Below, piece after piece: positions 11,877 through 22,951 of a stretch of DNA of 64,000 nt. The notes under the pieces were generated by a model. The model made no database searches and was not told where the DNA came from. It saw only the letters and a list, made by a program, of their open reading frames with translations. The translations under genes were made by a program, and so were the position numbers. The stretch covers positions 797,473 through 861,472 of the forward strand of contig NW_022985454.1 of assembly GCF_010093595.1 (NCBI RefSeq), written 5' to 3'. How positions within the stretch are numbered: position 1 is the stretch's first letter; each line of letters starts with the position of its first letter. Source of the stretch: Mytilinidion resinicola (lineage: Eukaryota > Ascomycota > Dothideomycetes > Mytilinidiales > Mytilinidiaceae).

Positions 11877-12939
11877 AAATCACACTCAACGTCTATACAT
11901 AGCCAGCGATGCAGCTTGGCCCTAGCTTGATGCACGTCCAGGTATGCTGTTGGACTGCTGGGTGGCCGCAGAGTCGGGAGCTGAGCGGAAAGTCGAGAAA
12001 GGGAAGTTCCCGAGTAACCCAGTCGCCAAAAGATCGACCTGGATGCAGAACATAACACTGTGCATGACTGACGTCTGACACTGCCGGGTCGCCGGAAGGA
12101 AGTACTTCCTGAAGCTGTATCGCCTATCAAGCTCTCTAGATCCCTGCTGGACGCGTTGACCAGTGTCCCATCCTAGCAATCTCGTCCCCGGATCTCTGGT
12201 GGGATGGTGGGATGGTGGATAGATGCTCTCCGGTCCGTTCTATCCCTGCGCCCATCCGGGAGCTAGAGCTACTGTAGCGATATTAAAGGCGACGATCTCG
12301 AGACATGGGACATAACACTCCCAACCCTCAAGGAATGCTAACCCTCGAGGATTCGCTAGCTTGTGACGCAATATCCATACACCTGCAGTACATTAAGTTT
12401 CAACAGCGCCGCTCACGATAATCAGATGTGCCGTCTCGGAATCTCGGATAGACGAGTACCGGCTAACCGATTTCTTCAGCTCCAACTAGCCGTCTCTACC
12501 ATTTGTGACATTCGAGCTGTTGGATCCGGCAGGTTCTCGTCTCCGCCGCTTCCAGCACCGGCTGACGAAAACACTCATCTCGAAGTATGCATGAATTGTT
12601 TCTGTCTTCTGAGCATCTCTAACTTGAACACTGTACGCCAGAATCTTCAGATGATATTCGAAATTCCGTCTTTTTCTTCGGAAAGACGTAGGCTCGCGAG
12701 TCCAGAGACAGTCTAGTTCTCCGGCCGCTATTGTAAGGGATAAGGCTCAAGATATAAATAGATTTGCGATAGAGAAGATGAAGTTTATATGCATCCGTAT
12801 CACAAACAAAGAATCCTCTGAATCTGTAACAAACTACTCTCTTTCCAAGCCCCCCGGGCATCTCCGCAACTTGCTAAGCTGTATAATCTAATCGATTCTC
12901 AATAACCTTCAGGAGAGCTGCAGAAACTGATATGGTGCG

Positions 12940-13069
12940 CGGTATTAGTCCGCAAATTTAGGCACACGGATATATCGCTGCTCCGGCTTCACTCTTGCTC
13001 CATCGACACCACTGTAAAAGGGTACCCCAAGCAGTTGCAAGGAGTACGCAAGCATATGTCTTAGTACTG
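12940..13069. mobile_element. MITE copy 2, internally deleted
   Basis: About 130 bp. It has the left part of the family (AGGCACACGGATATAT, then a GCTCCGGCTTCACTCTTGC segment) joined after CCACTGTAAAAG directly to the right part (GGTACCCCAAGCAGTTGC ... TTAGTACTG), followed by TA. The central 95 bp present in copy 1 are missing. Confidence 0.65.
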
Positions 13070-13599
13070 TATCATCAATCCTTTATTTACTAAAATTTCT
13101 TTCCTTTTACCGCTTAGGATAGAAGTTCGATACGTGAAGATGCAATTTGTGGGTTTTGAGGATCTTTCCCGCATTCTCAATCCGTAGAAGGTAGGTGCCA
13201 TGATTTTTCTCCACATTCAAATTTTTTACATGTCCGAAATGAGTTTGTCGGCATTGCCGTCTTTATGAAGTTGCCATGTCCCGAAATCGCTATCCAATAT
13301 TGCTCGCTTAACACATTCGGCCTCTGGCAGGCTCTTATTTGTCGCTAGTAAGGTAAGGGTGCTGCGGACCACTTATTTTGGCGATCAATTGATCTCGAAC
13401 TTGGATGGACTACCACCAAACTTCAGCTCAGCCCAATGCCTCCAAAGCTCAGCGGGCAGGCTGAGTAGTTCAATATGCACCTCGAACTTCAAAAGATGCA
13501 TAGGCTCGCTTTCGAATGCCAATTGTGCTTAGGTTCCAACACCTTCCGCTTACCCCCGGGCCGCTCCCGCGATCTCTCACGCAGCACAATTTCCCTTTA

Positions 13600-13835
13600 C
13601 AGTACTAGGCCATAAGTCTAAAGGCATGGCCTACGAATATAACACTGCCTGATTGCCATTGGAAGCTAGACACCACTGTCAGGAGTAGCTCCATTGCCAG
13701 GGAGCCAGCCAGCCAGCCAAGAGACAACTCAGGTTATGCCACATGGATTCTGACACGGCGCCTAGATTTTTTAAACCCGCGGGAGTACACCAAGCAGTGC
13801 TAAACGAATGTGTGCAGACGCATGGCTTGTCACTA
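13600..13835. mobile_element. MITE copy 3
   Basis: About 236 bp beginning CAGTACTAGGCCATAAGTCT after a TA, and ending ATGGCTTGTCACTA before TA. It has the internal signature GAAGCTAGACACCACTGTC shared with the copy that ends at 26425, which suggests a subfamily. Confidence 0.65.
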
Positions 13836-15217
13836 TAATGTCCATCCATGGGTGGCGGGACGCCCTCGGGACATATGAGGGGTACTTTGACTCTAAGCAG
13901 CTCTAAGCCTGTCCGCACCATGAATATTATCATAAATCTATATAAGTCGTATGCTACAGCTTCTTCTAAACATGCCGGATCTTTCTTACCCAAAAATTAC
14001 GTTCGCCTCGTCGCTTCCGCGCCTGATTAATAAAGAGTCTTCTTTCGTGGCGTAACAGGCTCCCCTCCCTACAGCGCCACTTTGAAGCTCTTACTACTCC
14101 TACTCTCGTAGAAGGGCCTTGTCCGAGCCTTAAAACCTTACTGCAATGCTAGCAAGCCATCATCAGCCTTGTGTCTGCTGTGACGCGCAGATTCATACAG
14201 GGTCGCCACGCCGATCGGTACCTCTACCAATCCTGGCTAGTGCGAGATGACCCCGCACATCCCACCTCATCATTACGATGTAACTTATTTGTGCTGGCTG
14301 TCGGATCTGTGGCTGTGCATATCCTAAAATCCGACTCCAGATTAGGAGCAGGCCGGCGCTTGCCCAGTCAACTAACGCGTCCAGCATCGAAACCGCAAAT
14401 CAGCTTTTGACACAGCCATCGTACAACTTCGAGATGCAGTCTAATGGACGACCATACCTAGCTCGAAAGTTTCCGCGGCAAAGAGATAGACCATCGCGTC
14501 GCCCTCAAGCTCCGCAGGCCCGCCGTTAATCCCTCCTCCGACCCACTAAGCCTTCCTGCTTCTCGACTACATCTGAACCGATACATATACCAAGCAGTAG
14601 CCGAATATCGCTTCAGCACATTGAATGGAAATACAATGAGCGAGGAGACGTCTAAGACAGAGTAGGGTGGGTGGGTCTCACACAGCGGGCATGGCAGCGG
14701 ACAGAGACTGGCATGATTTCAAGAGCTGAAATCGAAGCTTGCACTTCGGCAAGTGGATCGAGTGTCACTGGTCGAAAGCCGTGGTCGCAAGCATATATGA
14801 AGGTGGAGGAGAGGTTCTGCATATCTTGGGGGTACAGTTGCCGCACGGTCATACACAAATGGCTCTTTGCATGAGCACTGCAATCATTACGGCCGTAAAG
14901 ATGTGCCTAAGTTTGATCTTTTAAGGGTGACAAGGAGTGATCGCCAGGTTTCGGGCAATGCTTGGCAAGACGCCAACCTGTTTAGGCCTACATACTGTCC
15001 TCTTCTCTTCATTCCCATCAATAAATTATCGCCTTCCGCGCAACCCTCCAGCGTAAGCGAGTGGGCTATACTCCCTGCAACTGGTAGCACATTTTTGCTA
15101 TAGATAACTATTATCATTATTAGATACCATACGTTATAGTATATAAGACATGTAACTAGTTATAGATTAGTATTAGTGCCCTCTTTTGCTTTAATTACAG
15201 TTATAAGCTTGGTCTTA

Positions 15218-15293
15218 TCCGTAGTGGTATAGTGGGTAGCTTATGCACTCCTGTCGTTGCCAAAACCTCGCACACTACGCATTCGAGTAGCAT
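15218..15293 (+). pseudogene. degenerate tRNA-Asp-like sequence
   Basis: Begins TCCGTAGTGGTATAGTGGG, close to the acceptor/D-arm and A box of eukaryotic tRNA-Asp (TCCGT...GTATAGTGG). A CTGTCGT segment sits where the GUC anticodon loop should be. The T-arm is poor (ATTCGAG in place of GTTCGAATC) and the 3-prime acceptor strand does not pair with the 5-prime one. It is therefore a decayed tRNA gene or the head of a tRNA-derived SINE, not a working tRNA. Confidence 0.35.
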
Positions 15294-15405
15294 ATGCTAT
15301 AAAACTGCCGTTATGGATTTGTCACCTATCAAAAAGAGTCCTTTGAGAAAATAGAGCTTTGTTACGTCGAGCTGATCATAACTTTACAACAGCTAGGGAG
15401 GTGTG

Positions 15406-16430
15406 TTAGAGTACGTCGTTGGCGCCCAAGTCGAGCAGCAGCCTCACCACCCGCTCGTGGCCTTCGTAGGAAGCCGCGTGGAGTGCGTTGCCGTAGTCTC
15501 CACCCTGCGCGTTAACGTCGGCGTTCTTCTCAAGCAGCAGCTTCACCACCTGCTCGTAGCCTCTGTAGGAAGCCGCCTGGAGTGCGTTGCCGTAGTGTCC
15601 ACCCTGCGCATTAACGTCGGCGTTCTTCTCAAGCAGCAGCTTTACCACCTGCTCGTGGCCTCTGCAGGAAGCCGCCTGGAGTGCGTTGCCATAGTATCCA
15701 CCCTGCGCATTAACGTCGGCGTTCTTCTCAAGCAGCAGCTTCACCACCTGCTTGTAGCCTTCACAAGAAGCCGCGTGGAGTGCGCTGCCGTAGTCTCCAC
15801 CCTGCGCGTTAACATCGGCGTTCTTCTCAAGCAGCAGCTTNNNNNNNNNNNNNNNNNNNNNNNNNNNNNNNNNNNNNNNNNNNNNNNNNNNNNNNNNNNN
15901 NNNNNNNNNNNNNNNNNNNNNNNNNNNNNNNNNNNNNNNNNNNNNNNNNNNNNNNNNNNNNNNNNNNNNNNNNNNNNNNNNNNNNNNNNNNNNNNNNNNN
16001 NNNNNNNNNNNNNNNNNNNNNNNNNNNNNNNNNNNNNNNNNNNNNNNNNNNNNNNNNNNNNNNNNNNNNNNNNNNNNNNNNNNNNNNNNNNNNNNNNNNN
16101 NNNNNNNNNNNNNNNNNNNNNNNNNNNNNNNNNNNNNNNNNNNNNNNNNNNNNNNNNNNNNNNNNNNNNNNNNNNNNNNNNNNNNNNNNNNNNNNNNNNN
16201 NNNNNNNNNNNNNNNNNNNNNNNNNNNNNNAGCAGCAGCTTCACCACCCGCTCGTAGCCTCTGTAGGAAGCCGCCTGGAGTGCGTTGCCGTAGTATCCAC
16301 CCTGCGCGTTAACATCGGCGTTCTTTTCAAGCAGCAGCTTCACCACCTGCTCGTGGCCTTCGTAGGAAGCCGCCTGGAGTGCATTACCGTAGTATCCACC
16401 CTGCGCGTTGATCTCGGCGCCTTTGCTAAG
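15406..16430. repeat. tandem 99-bp repeats coding for ankyrin units of the NLR
   Basis: On the minus strand each unit codes for the core KLLLEKNADVNAQGG, then a variable Y/H/D, YG, N/S, AL, Q/H, AAS, Y/C, R/E, G, Y/H, E/K, Q/R, VV. Two adjacent units compared by eye (about 15530-15728) differ at only about five of 99 bases. Four units lie on one side of the gap and two or more on the other. Confidence 0.9.
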
Positions 16431-19266
16431 CAGTGTTTGAATGAGTTCTAGGTCGGTATTGAAGCATGCATAGCATAGTGAAGTAGAGCCGCTCCCATCT
16501 TTCTCGTTAACGTCGCATCCTCCCTCTAGAAGTCGGATGACTGCACTAGTCAGCCCTGCGGAAGCTGCGAGGTGTAAAGCATATGTTGGGGGTGTTTGGT
16601 CCACCCATTGTTGCCTTACGGCGGGAATGTTGTAGAGGCTAGTGCTATATACAACCGTAGCGGGAGTCACTAAAAATTGCATACGATCAAAGCGCTGCTC
16701 GATAGTGTTGTAATCGTGACCATCTCGTAGAATCTTGATCTGCAGAACAGCTGCAAGGTACGTACTCTCTTGCTGGAAGAGTCTCTCCAGCTGTTTCATG
16801 ACATCTGGAGGGATTTCATCGCACTCTGAAATGTGGTAATCGAAGTTCTGACTTGCATAGCTAGCGAAGATATTGTCCCGAAGGCGTAAGTAAAGCCGGG
16901 ATCCTCTTTGAGCCGGCCTACTGAATGCCACTAGATGCATGTATGAAAGACACGCTGAGCTCAATCGCTTATGCATGGAATTCGAGTCTAGAAGCTGCGT
17001 TCTGACGGCATGTTGCAACAGCCCTTGAACGGCGGTTGTCAAAAACTCTTGCACCGTGAAGTGGATCGGCCGGATCGCGCCGTTGGCTTCTTCTAACAGG
17101 TTCCCACAAGCTTCGAGAATTACTCGTGGAGAATCGGGTTGTAAATCCTGTGGAATCGTGCACCTCGAGTTGATTGCAAGCGCAATTTGTAATTCCCTAG
17201 TGCTGAGAGGCCTTCGGGCATAAATCATCCAAGCGAGACAGTTCAGTGCTAGATCTCTCATGTACGAAGGCTGGTCTTCGATCCGCTCTAGTATTCGAAC
17301 GTAGGTGTCTGGTAAGCCCTGCGGTAAGGTCTCCAGTGCATCCTCCACCACCTGATCCTTTTGAGCCTTGCTGGCTTGACAGAGACTGTCTAACTGAAGG
17401 TTGACCCAAAGAAACCTGCTTGACGGTCAGCCTGCGACTACCTCTAAGCCAAGTATTAGATATAAACCTACATGCCTTCCGCCTTTGTAGCGAGTGTTCG
17501 AACTATTTTCTCCTTGAGCTCGACGCTGGTGATGTAAAGGGTCTTTCCATGCTCCCCAGCCTGAAGCTTCTCGACTTGACTGCGCGCAAAGGTCTCTATA
17601 TCGGTTGCGACATTTTTGGCTCGAATCTGGATTGTAGGTATCTGCTTATCTTCAAAGGCTTTGGCGATATCCATTTCGTTTCGACCGGTGACGAACACCT
17701 TAACGTGGCATCCAATGCGCGCGGTCACTATACCAGTGATGAAACCAAGGATGTCTTCCCGCTCCCGCTCTGGACACTCATCTAGAGCATCAAACACCAC
17801 ATACACTTGGCTTAGATCTTCGATGAGGGAAACAAAATTTTCTTGGTTGCCAACCAATGATGGAGACAAAGCATCATGCTTGGTTTTCAGCAGATTGTGG
17901 GGTATACAATTCATCGCTCGGCACATCTGCTTGAGCAAAGCGGCTACAATCTGATGAAGCTCTCTTAGCTGCATGTTTCGATAGTTGTAGTAAGCAAAGC
18001 AGATGGCGGTATCATCTCGTAGCCCGTTCTTAGCTGTGATGTCCTCTATCACATTTGACCTAGATTATGAATAAGCATTGGAACTGAAACAAAATAGAAC
18101 CGACCGTCACCTACGCGAGCACGGATTTGCCAATTCCAGCTACGGACGATTAGCAAATCGCAGTCTTAGAGAGAGATAGCTTGCCTACGCTTTCCATGGC
18201 ACCACAAGAGGGATGAGGCAGGGCTGTTGAACCACTGCTGATAATTCGGCTCTCTGATCAACCAGTCACACGTCTTTTCATGCTTCTTCGCATATATGTC
18301 CTGGTGAACTTTCTCGAAATCGATGTTTGACACCCAAGCGAGGAACGCCTCTCTTTCCGTCCCTGGAATCATGTTAACAACATATTCGTGCGCGTATACA
18401 TCAGTATAGACAGCCCTACTCTCTTCTTCACGACGCCTCGCATGCTCAGCCTTCCTAGACAGATCAAAATGCAGTGCCTGGACGGAGTGCCTGAGTATGT
18501 CAAGATGGTGCTGCAGATCTCCCTTGATGGACACAAACTCAGACTCAAACGTCTCCCAGTGCTGGCGCATAAAGGCTCTAGGAGAGGTCCACTTTCGTTG
18601 ATCGCCGTTGGCGTCGACAAACACACGACGCGCCTTCCAGCCAAAGTCGAGCACGTTCGCGTAAGCATTGACCACTGTCTTCTCCACGAGATTGATGTCT
18701 GCCGCATGTGCATACTCGGCGAGAGGACCCAAATAGTCTTCGAAAGTGCAGATCATGTCGGTAAGTCTGCTGAAATACATGGTGAACTTCAAGGCGAGAT
18801 CGATGACGACCCTGACTGAGCCAACTACTAGAGATGATATTTCAGGGCTCGCTTGAATGCCTATAGCGACACCTCCCATGAATCTGTTGAGCAAGCCCAG
18901 GAACTTCGAAAGACGCTCAGCGTGAGGTCTGAAGGATGAGTCGTGCTTATGGGCCGCATCGTATGCCCGTACGCCGGATAACAGGGTTCGCTCGTCGATA
19001 GTTTTTGATGCCTGCACAAATGCTGCTTTCTCACCCTTAGGCAGCCTCTCCAGTGTTCTCGCTAGAGCCTTCTCCAACAGTGGGTCGCCCGACGTTGTTG
19101 AGGCCAACGCACCTCCGCTCGATGCAGTCGGGCGTGATGGGGATGGTGGCAGCGGAGCACGAGGGGAAGACGCTTGTTGCGCAGGCGGCAGAGGGACTGT
19201 GCGGGATGGTGCAGGCCGGGTCGTGTCTGGTGCGAACCATGCGCGCATGCGGTCTCGTTTTCCCAT
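15406..19266 (-). CDS. NLR-like STAND protein: DUF7708-like N-terminus, NACHT, ankyrin repeats
   Basis: Exons 19266-18189, 18139-18115, 18059-17472 and 17415-15406, the last interrupted by 390 Ns (16230-15841). Residues 1-about 350 are Pro/Ser-rich, then helical with a DUF7708-like core (PEISSLVVGSVRVVIDLALK). Walker A (GKPGIGKS, residues about 358-365) exists only when the 25-nt exon 2 is spliced in. Walker B is VYVVFDALDE at about 453-462. A winged-helix/linker region follows (FLWVNLQLDSLCQA, LPQGLPDTYVRILERI), then a degenerate ankyrin and a run of almost identical 33-aa ankyrin repeats, ending GANDVL. Fungal NACHT-repeat proteins act in heterokaryon incompatibility and immunity-like cell death; that role is inferred here. 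The frame differs on the two sides of the gap, so the N count is an estimate and the true repeat number is unknown. Confidence 0.9.
15841..16230. other. assembly gap (390 Ns) inside the ankyrin repeats
   Basis: A run of 390 Ns. Flanking sequences are the same repeat unit, so the assembler most likely could not resolve the array. The coding frame is not kept across the stated length, so the size is not exact. Confidence 0.95.
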
Positions 19267-21119
19267 TATACAACAATGTCGCAGACCCCAGGATCATGTC
19301 TGTAATGCACCGTCTTGCATAGAGGGATGTTGGTTTCCTTGCGCTTGCGAGAGATGTGCGAAGTCGCGGGGTAGGCTCGAGGCTCAGCTGGCTGCGCCTC
19401 TTTGCTGCATCGCCTTGCAAGGCAACTGCAATCTGCACGACTACCTTGAGAGCACATTTGCCGTCAGTATGCTATGACAAGGATTGGACGTGAGCTGTAG
19501 GATCGACAATGCCCAAGGTGAAGTTGATTTAGCATGAGGGTTTCCTGCAGGACGTGGAGACTAGGCCCTGAGGTGCAAGACGTATGGTGGTATGTTTCCG
19601 TGGTCGGCTGATTGAACTATAGCAGATACAATGGCAGTTACAGTCATTGCAAGTGAGACGCGCAGTTGGATACCACGAACTGACTCCTCTAACCGAGCCT
19701 AGCATTAATAGCATAACGCCAGTCTTGTCTATATTATAAACATTTTCTACTAAAACGGCCGGGTCTTATAACACCCTCCTAATTACCTTGAACTAATGCA
19801 TGATCTTCCAGTAAATGTTTTTCTCGTGGCGGCCCTAGTCCAGTGCCTTAACCCTTCTCGCTTGCGTTTCTAGATAACGTTTCTCGAAGGCTCGAGCCCA
19901 GTTCTTACTTGGTGGCTTAAGTGGCCGATCTATTTCGGGCTGCTGGCGGGTAACGCAGAAGGCTAAGAAAGGTATAACTTGATTCGCACGGGCTGTCCAA
20001 GATCAGACATCTGGAAGAGAAACTTGACGAGGGCATACTCGTCTCAGGGAGTAAGGTACTGTTGACTTTGGGCTTTACCTTCCATCGAGCGGCGGCTACA
20101 TGCACGATAATGGAGGGTAGAGCGAGGGACATCGCCATGATCTGCTAGAACACGGTAAGATGTAGGCACGCTGGGTGGAAGGCCTTGTGCCAATACTCGA
20201 CTGGCTTTGTCCATTAGAGCAATAAAACGGGAGACTGAGAATGGCGGAGAGCGCGTTGAGGCAGTTCGAGGCTGCGCGGGTCAGTGCAGGGGAGCAGAGG
20301 ACACATTGGGACAAAAAGGTTGAGCACGTAATCGTAGACACCGCCGGCATGCGCCACAGCTATTCTTGGAAGTCGGTCTGCACTAGGTATAGCGTTGATT
20401 TCAGTAGGATAGCATACGGCGACATCTGACCACGCTACTGCAAGCTGCGATCTTCTCCTCCGACCGGCAAAACTCCTGGACTGCATCCTTCTTAGCGTAA
20501 AGCCGCTGTTGAAGCTTCGTGGTATAATTTTCCTTAATCAGGCTTTCCACCAGACCCTCCAGATTCTAGAGAGACTCTTCGAGTCGCGAATAGACAATGG
20601 GGCATCGCTGAAGGGTCGATTGACGGCGTTGACGAAACGATTGACAGCATGGCCGATATCGCGGCAGCCCTCGTCAGAGGCTGGTGTCCTAGGGGAGAAA
20701 TGGCTACAGAACATTGACACGCCAACCATAGGTCTATAAACATAAGAGCCAGAGACTGCGAAGGTCCGAAATGCGAATCCGTCCCCGCGACACCCTGCGT
20801 CCCGCGACGCAAGGACGGACGTTAGTTGTCTAGACTTCTAGCTTTGTTCAGTTGTGGCTGTACGCCTAATCACTAGCTCATAAGAGGTACGCAATATCTA
20901 TACGGTGAATGCGATTCAGCTCGCCACATTTCTGCAACTCGGCTAGCCATGCCTTCGGCATGGTAAAGATCAGGCGCAGCTGAATTTCAATCAAGCATCC
21001 GCACCGTCGTAAGAAGTATAAGAGCTGCTTGACCCCTCAGTACCCGTAATCTCATCAACCCATACTTCTCTCTCGATACTATCAATCTATACATCCTTCT
21101 TTTCTCTGAAATCTTTACA
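19267..21119. other. intergenic region, no gene seen
   Basis: 1.85 kb between the divergent NLR and nuclease-like genes. I see no domain-bearing frame. A TATAAG motif lies about 100 bp upstream of the nuclease-like ATG, followed by a pyrimidine-rich leader (about 21060-21115), a usual layout for a fungal promoter. Confidence 0.4.
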
Positions 21120-21642
21120 ATGCAGGCCGCTAAGCCCTGGAATAATGACTGTCTCGAGGTTATTATGGACAAAGAGGACTACACGAACGCGGTCTGGAAC
21201 TGGATCTTACACCAGTGGTTTCCGGCACCAGACTATCTCATTGTTCCCGAACTCCTCTTTGGCGGTGGTTGGGCAGATCTCGGTGTTATGAAGATAGGGA
21301 ACCCCGACAGGCTCATAGTTGTCTACGAGGGTAAAAAATCTGGCGGATCGTACCATACGATCGGCCATGCCATGAACCAAGCAGTGGCATGCGCAAAAGC
21401 CTACAAAAGTTCGCCAGCCTTGATAGCCGCTCTAGGGACGAGTTTTGTCTTTGCCAACACCGATGGCAAATCAGCCACTTGTTTCACCGCTGATAAAGAA
21501 GGCATTTCGGATATCAGAACGGTCTGGGATGATATCGGGCCAAAACTAGTGCAAATCAAAAACGGTACGTCTGCTCAAGTGTGTTGATGACAGTAAACCA
21601 TACTAATATTCTTGATAAGCACTTGGAGCTGGCGGCCTCTGA
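21120..21642 (+). CDS. small PD-(D/E)XK nuclease-like protein
   Basis: Exons 21120-21564 and 21620-21642 (intron with branch point TACTAAT), 155 aa. The core reads E44 (VPELL), D53 in GGWADLGVM, then LIVVYEGKK with E70-x-K72, and a following helix with Gln87 and Tyr95 (NQAVACAKAY). This order (E, D-x16-E-x-K, then Q...Y) matches the RecB-like branch of the PD-(D/E)XK phosphodiesterase superfamily, in which D, E and K form the metal-binding site. I do not recognise an exact family. The protein is short, so it may be a single catalytic domain or a relic of a larger one. It is divergent from the NLR gene, and a MITE (copy 4) lies just downstream. No transmembrane segment or signal peptide. Confidence 0.65.
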
Positions 21643-21811
21643 AAGGACCAGCCTCATGAGATGCAGCGCGAGTAACTGGGAGGGGGTGGTAATTGGGCAG
21701 GAAAGAAGAATCCTAGGGCTTTCGCGATACATAGTGTTCATGGAATGCAATTCTATCATATCGCCGAGGGCTGTGCGTGGATAGATCTTATACATCACTC
21801 CTTCAATGATA

Positions 21812-22040
21812 TCTTACTAGGTTATAAATTGGGCACACAGATATACAACTGCACGGGATCCACTTTTACTGGCTCGACAGCGCTTCGGGAAACATCCCAG
21901 CTAGCCGATCGATCTTCAGTCAGTGAAAAGGAAGCCTGTTCTCTACCGCATCAACCTTCACATGGTATGTACAGTTCCAAGAGCCTATGGCGGTATCCCA
22001 AGCAGCCGCAAGAAGCACCCAAATCCATCTCCTAGCACTC
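21812..22040. mobile_element. MITE copy 4, diverged
   Basis: About 229 bp. The left end TACTAGGTTATAAATTGGG and the stretch GGGCACACAGATATACAAC align with copy 1. The right end (CGGTATCCCAAGCAGCCGC, then AGAAGCACCCAAAT) aligns with its other terminus. More substitutions than other copies, so probably older. Confidence 0.5.
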
Positions 22041-22120
22041 TCAAAACTCGTTGCGCGAATCAAGATTACATCGAAACTTCGGAAGACCCGCCAGGATGCC
22101 GACGACAATGTCTAATAAGA

Positions 22121-22951
22121 TCACGAACCGCCATTCTCGACATCCTCAACCCTCACAGTCCCATTCGGCTTATACGGCGCCTCATCTTCACCGAGCGCAA
22201 TCTGCCCATCCACCGGAAGGAGATACGACGCGCCCCACACGAGCGTCAACGCAAACGCAATCGTAACCAGCGACCCAAACGTAACAAGAGCAGGCGTGGT
22301 GTTCTTCGCATGCAGCGTGATGATCAGTGGCGCGCCCGCCCCGAGATTCGCAAGATAGAACGTCGCCGGGAAAAGCACGAACAGCCCAAACAGCGGCTTG
22401 ACCCCCACCGCGCGTGCTTTCAGATGCGCCGCAGCCACGCTGAAGCACATGACCTGCGCGGCTTCGAGGATCCCGATGCAGAGCGGGTAGTTGAAGACGC
22501 GGAACACGTGCGGGCCCCAGTACTCATACGCGCCGCCGTTGATGCCCACCATTTCGAAGACGCAGGACGTCAGGAGCTCCACTCCGGCCCACTTGAACAG
22601 GTCGAGGCGGGACACGCCGTGCGGGATAGCGCGGATGAGGGGCACGGCGACGGAGGCGTAGAGGGTCACGTAGCCGCTGTAGACCCAGATGGGCTGGGGA
22701 ATGTCGAAGGAGGTGAAGAGGGACCAGATGCCGGGCGAGTAGAAGTACAGCATTAGGGATTCGTCGTAGAGGGGCTCGGCGAAGCCGCCGACGGCGACGG
22801 CGAGGACGAGGATGAAGTAGAAGGGCGTTTGCTCTTTCTTCCATAGCAGTCCGGTATAGCCGAGCATCCCGGCCCATATGGCATAGCTGGCGGAGACCAA
22901 GATGATTTGCATGGGCTGGGAAAGAGGATGGTCGATCGGGGCTGAAGACAT
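22121..22951 (-). CDS. multi-pass (about seven-helix) membrane protein, DUF7802-like
   Basis: Intronless, 276 aa. About seven hydrophobic segments are visible, among them QIILVSASYAIWAGMLGY, FYFILVLAVAVGGFAEPLY, VTLYASVAVPLI, GILEAAQVMCFSVAAAHL, LFGLFVLFPATFYLANLGAG and VTFGSLVTIAFALTLVWGAS. Short polar ends (final EDVENGGS). Acidic or aromatic residues within helices (FAEPLYDES, CVFEMVGINGGAYEYWG) suggest a binding pocket. The family call is from memory and tentative; the function is unknown. Seven-helix meroterpenoid cyclases have a similar size, but no biosynthetic partners are nearby. Confidence 0.75.
   Translation of the reverse strand: MSSAPIDHPLSQPMQIILVSASYAIWAGMLGYTGLLWKKEQTPFYFILVLAVAVGGFAEPLYDESLMLYFYSPGIWSLFTSFDIPQPIWVYSGYVTLYASVAVPLIRAIPHGVSRLDLFKWAGVELLTSCVFEMVGINGGAYEYWGPHVFRVFNYPLCIGILEAAQVMCFSVAAAHLKARAVGVKPLFGLFVLFPATFYLANLGAGAPLIITLHAKNTTPALVTFGSLVTIAFALTLVWGASYLLPVDGQIALGEDEAPYKPNGTVRVEDVENGGS

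Larger units (their letters stand above)
11877..15405. other. intergenic region with MITE copies and no supported gene
   Basis: 3.5 kb between the RRN11-like gene and the end of the NLR gene. It contains two MITE copies (about 12940 and 13600), a short GGTGGGAT repeat near 12200, an AT-rich stretch at about 15110-15200 and a tRNA-Asp-like relic at about 15218. No open frame shows a domain. Confidence 0.45.

Noticed and set aside
15403..16257. Plus-strand frame across the NLR repeats
   Set aside because: Antisense shadow of the ankyrin repeats, and it runs through the N gap.
21812..22040. RIP (repeat-induced point mutation) footprint in MITE copy 4
   Set aside because: Changes against copy 1 include transitions of both kinds and transversions; no clear CpA-to-TpA excess visible by eye.
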